Origin: Acestrorhynchus altus
Taxonomy: Eukaryota; Chordata; Actinopteri; Characiformes; Acestrorhynchidae
Assembly: GCA_034509495.1 (NCBI GenBank)
Contig: JAVGWO010000026.1
Location: 663,409 to 727,408 of the forward strand
DNA: 64,000 nucleotides
Reading direction: 5' to 3'
Shown: one piece after another, positions 59,507 to 64,000 of the stretch
Layout: every line of letters starts with the position of its first letter
Numbering within the stretch: the first letter of the stretch is position 1
Translations under genes and position numbers: made by a program
The notes under the pieces: model-generated
Databases searched by the model: none
What the model was told of the DNA's origin: nothing
The model's input: only the letters and a program-made list of their open reading frames with translations

Positions 59507-60564
59507 TTTTTTATTTACAAATTGAAACTATAACTCAAATTGTTTGTCTCTGACATTTGTGTAATTCTGTATAGTATGTGCCTAAAGCTTTTTTTATCAT
59601 TTGCTGTAGACAGCTGAAATTAGATTGCTCTACTATCGCAGTCTTTATTGGGGTTTTTTTGTTTGTTTTGTTGTTTGTTTGCTATAGTACAGGGGCTATA
59701 GCTCATTGTGGCTCATTCCTTCTTTGAAACAATTAGCTTGACACACAAAATTCAACTTAGTTCTGGATACACATTGATCTTTTCAGCATCAATCCTATCC
59801 CCTGGATGTATCTCATTTCAATGATACATCACCAGTCAACAAACACAACATTGGCTTCCCTCATCATCATGTAGCAGCTGAAGCATATAGGCTAGCATGC
59901 CCAAGGATCTCTGTATCAGCTCAAAGAAACCTTTGTGTGTCTAATTGAGGAAAATTGGCAAAACGTCTGCAGGAGAAATAAAAACATTTGAAATCTCCTC
60001 AAGAATGTTGTGTAGATGAGGGACTTGCTGGCTCGAGGTCAAGCCCAGCAGTGACCGTGGTTTCCTCACTGAGTGCTCCTCAGAGAACAATGCATGAGTC
60101 CAAATCCATCCTTAAAGCATCTCCTCCAAATATCTCCTTCAGGCACACCCAGACACTGGTGGTCGAAATCTAGCATTCCTGGCACAGATAAGCGGGTGCT
60201 GGGGGGTGGGGGTGAAGCCTGAAAGCACTCCATTGTTCTTCATAGTAGCTGATAAGAGCTAAAGGGCAAGTGGAGTCACACAAGCAACTGTGGAGAATGG
60301 GCCTGATGTAGAGATGAGTGAGTGACTATACAAATTCATATGTACTGTAATCTGGGGTTGGTGTTCAGGATAGACTCAGTCCAAAAGTATAAAGCAGTGG
60401 GCCTCTATATGCTCTCCCCAGAAATGCTTTATTTGGTAGCTATGGGTTTTAAAATGATGTTGCGAATTATTGCAGCTTAAATGTGCAGTGATGTTGCCAG
60501 TTAAAAATGACAAATTTAAATGATTTCATTGTGGGGTGACATTTCTAACTTAGAACCTATGAGC
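59507..60564. other. Unassigned sequence
   Basis: A G-rich stretch (GGTGCTGGGGGGTGGGGGTG, 60194-60213) is the only notable motif. Confidence 0.4.
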
Positions 60565-60880
60565 TGCACTTGTGGGCAGTGACATGCTGTTATCTGTGAC
60601 TTCAAGACTCAGGATCACAGTAACCTCCAGGCAGACATGATACACATAATATAACAAACTACAAGGACTTTACTTCGCGCCTGAACATCACTCAGCTTAG
60701 TAATCCAGCTCTGGAAAAACAGCTCACCACGCCAGTGCATGATTACTGCTCTGTCCATGTGCACATGCTCAACCTGCATTTTGGCTCTGACTGATCAGTG
60801 AGAGGGGGTTGAACTATTGATGTCACTGGCCCAGATATTTGGCTATAAATGGAATTGAGACAGAACAGGCTGTTTTTTTT
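60565..60880 (-). repeat. Unclassified dispersed repeat R1, copy F
   Basis: Read on the minus strand from 60880: CAGCCTGTTCTGTCTCAATT, ATATCTGGGCCAGTGACATC, TCACTGATCAGTCAGAGCC, TGCAGGTTGAGCATGTGCAC, ATGGACAGAGCAGTAATCAT, TTGTAGTTTGTTATATTATG, TGATCCTGAGTCTTGAAGTC, and AACAGCATGTCACTGCCCAC. It is the only copy in reverse orientation and one of the longest. Confidence 0.82.
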
Positions 60881-61198
60881 TACTACTGTAAAATATTTTG
60901 AAGAACTTGAAAAAATTCTAGTTACAAATAATTCATTAAATTCCTTCCATTTTCATCTCAAAAACATGCTGATCATGATGCATGATCATTTTTTTTGATG
61001 CATGATTCCTATTTCACACTAATAAATAAATGAATATTTAGTTCACAAATAAATATTTTAATTTTAATAACCACACACCAGCATGTGATTACTGGAAGGC
61101 AATTGGCTAAAAATTCCAGAACTATTTAGGCATCATAGCAAAGAGAGTGAATACATATGCACATGTGAATTTTCAGTTTTTATTTCCAAATATTTTAA

Positions 61199-61200
<2 letters not shown>
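60881..61200. other. Unassigned AT-rich sequence
   Basis: No feature recognised. GATGCATGATCATTTTTTTT and neighbouring GATCATGATGCATGATCA form a small inverted motif near 60971-60990. Confidence 0.4.

Positions 61201-61285
<85 letters not shown>
61201..61285. repeat. (AT)n microsatellite with one AGAG interruption
   Basis: Two AT arrays on either side of AGAGT near 61244. Confidence 0.97.
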
Positions 61286-61288
<3 letters not shown>

Positions 61289-61457
61289 TCACATACAGTT
61301 CAGATATAAAACAAAAAAATATGGGTTTTAATGTAATGAAAAGGCAATATTTTCACTGTATGTTCATTTATCTCAAGCTTATATTATATTTGTGCATGTC
61401 AAAAATTCAAAAGGTTTTATTTTTCTAATACTTCTTAATTGTGGGTAAACTATATAG

Positions 61458-62557
<1,100 letters not shown>

Positions 62558-62969
62558 CACTATATGTCCAAATGTCTGTGGACAATATTTCTAATGCTTG
62601 CATTCAACTACTTTAAGCTGCACCCATTACAGACCCATTAATGACACTGATGTGCAAATGCAAATGCTTGTCTAGTCCCTGTGGAGAAGCTTTGCAAATA
62701 GAATAGGACCCTCTTAAATACCTAAACAGGAACCTATTGGCACCATGTTGAACCTTGTGGGCTAGATGGGTTTGAGGATCTGTGTTCTCTGGATTAACCT
62801 CACTAACGCTCCTTAAACAATCCTTAGACCGATGCTCCACATTTTAGTAGACAACCTTCCCTGGACTGTAGAAACAGCTATTCCAACAAAAGCAGGATGA
62901 ACTCTTTTTTTAATAACCATGATTCTGGCGAAAAGCAATGGGGTGTCCCAATACTTTTGTCCACATAGT
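62558..62969. mobile_element. Tc1-type MITE, 412 bp, TA-flanked on the left
   Basis: The left end follows TA (62556-62557): CACTATATGTCCAAATGTCT, then GTGGACA. The right end, read on the minus strand, is ACTATGTGGACAAAAGTATT then GGGACACCC. The interior keeps the family blocks TTGTCTAGTCCCTGTGGAGA, AAATAGAATAGGACCCTC and GAACCTATTGGCACCATGTT (62661-62748) but no transposase reading frame. The family is a deletion derivative of a widespread fish Tc1-like transposon. The last base of the right end is changed, so the right TA duplication is not clear. Confidence 0.85.
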
Positions 62970-63879
62970 TCTTTACAAAACATTTGCAGTACATACTGTG
63001 CTAGAATGAAAAATAAATAAACTCCAGAAGCGACAACTGTGGAACGGATGGTTCTTGGTGGGCATACTTCCAGGCAGAGTTGTCTACCAGCACTGGGTTT
63101 TGATGTGAACATGCTGGTCCACACATGTTGCTTCTGCTGGGTTTAGATGTTGTTTGTAAACTATGCTCTGTGGCTGTTCCCTTCACTCTTCCACTTGAAA
63201 GGGAGATGAAATATGTATGTGTACATGGCGCAAAGTATCAAATGAATAGATAATTGCAAAGGAAATTTGATGTCATGCTATTGTAATTTTTTGGACAGGA
63301 TATATGTCTGCAACAAGGCATTTCCTGAATTGCGAATGACCCCATTCTATGGTTACAATACATTGCAAAAGGAGCCTATGCTGTATAATTGGTCACTCCT
63401 TTTTATCTTCCCAAACAAGCATGGATTAATGGCTGAGCTTCACCACAGATCATCAAAAGAATGTTATGTGGTCTCCAGAAAATGTGGGACAATGACAAAG
63501 AACTGTGTGGTTGACAAGTAAAATGTGTTTAATCATAATCAAAAACTCATGTTGATCCCCCAAAGCATTATAGGGAACTATGGGTCTCGGTTAGGTTTTT
63601 AGGATGTTGTTTAATTTACATGTTTATTGTTGTTGTTGTTACCTCATGCTGCCCAGTGCAATTCCTAATGCTGCTCATGTCATTTTTATGTAAAATCAGA
63701 GAGAACCAAATCAAACAAATGAGACAGAAATATAAAACATATCCACTATTACTATTACTATTACTAGGGTTAGCAGATAACCTGAAATTGAAAATAGAGT
63801 AAGGTTTTTTCAATCAATAGGATGATGAGCTGGAAGTAAACACCATGTTTAATTTAAAGAACAGGCATCTATTATTAAA
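62970..63879. other. Unassigned sequence
   Basis: No gene recognised. There is a small GTT array near 63629 and an ATTACT array near 63750. Confidence 0.4.
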
Positions 63880-64000
63880 TCTGAGGCCATGGTTCTCGAC
63901 TGGAAGAGGGTGGCTTGCCCCCTCCAGATCGGTGGAGCTGTCCTGCCCCAAGTAGAGGAGTTCAAGTATCTTGGGGTCTTGTTCACGAGTGGGGGTAAGA
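63880..64000 (+). pseudogene. LINE reverse transcriptase C-terminal part, runs off the right edge
   Basis: Forty open codons, frame starting at 63880: SEAMVLDWKRVACPL, then VLPQVEEFKYLGVLFTSGGK. This is the conserved FKYLGVLFTS block found after the RT palm in a common fish non-LTR family. No stop occurs up to the window end, so the element continues to the right. It starts abruptly at 63880, so it is 5'-truncated. RTE-group membership (Rex3-like) is a guess from style. Confidence 0.83.

Noticed and set aside
60194..60213. G-rich motif that might form a quadruplex
   Set aside because: Only two long G-runs are present, not the four separated runs needed for a good call.

Overview
The window looks like intergenic or deep intronic DNA from a teleost fish, with no complete host gene. 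It is AT-rich, rich in dinucleotide microsatellites, and carries the usual fish repeat set: L2-type and RTE-type LINEs, Ty3/gypsy pol and gag remnants, Tc1-like transposons with short TA-flanked derivatives, and several tRNA-derived SINEs. The repeat families would suit an ostariophysan fish, but that is an inference from memory of the families; no species-diagnostic gene is present. The longest open frames are only about 180 codons. Every recognisable protein-coding stretch belongs to a transposable element and is broken.

Layout: 0.4-1.7 kb, Ty3/gypsy pol remnant (+). 3.4-3.8 kb, L2-type reverse transcriptase piece (+). 4.3-4.6 kb, tRNA-SINE (-). 7.2-9.4 kb, a LINE-like 3' repeat, a LINE ORF1 remnant with an SGNH-esterase-like segment, and the first copy of an unclassified repeat family. 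11.9-12.4 kb, a foldback element with arms of about 100 bp. 13.6-20.3 kb, MITE pieces, SINE pieces, a 31-bp minisatellite and a LINE 3' end. 23.3-29.6 kb, L2 tails, two more copies of the unclassified family and a candidate small exon. 32.1-33.2 kb, an internally deleted Tc1-like transposon. 35.4-36.3 kb, a LINE-like 3' repeat and a TA-flanked MITE. 39.3-41.9 kb, telomere-like repeats, an LTR-like segment and two SINEs. 45.7-47.1 kb, a long purine-rich minisatellite. 48.0-54.0 kb, a minus-strand block of an LTR piece, an L2-type LINE, an RTE-like LINE and a gypsy gag/protease/RT remnant. 54.8-64 kb, a SINE, two Tc1 remnants, two MITEs, the sixth copy of the unclassified family, long AT arrays, and a LINE fragment running off the right edge.

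The clearest anomaly is technical. At 56407-56425 there is a perfect 19-bp Tn5 mosaic end (the Nextera adapter core) directly after a GA microsatellite, which most likely marks an assembly or library artefact. The most interesting biological signals are the six-copy unclassified repeat family, the foldback element at 11.9 kb, the 1.45-kb purine minisatellite, and the uniform TG-on-plus orientation of all long TG/CA arrays. Three short splice-flanked open segments (about 4.9, 6.1 and 28.5 kb) could be host exons but are unproven. I found no operon, CRISPR array, structural RNA gene or novel multi-gene system.
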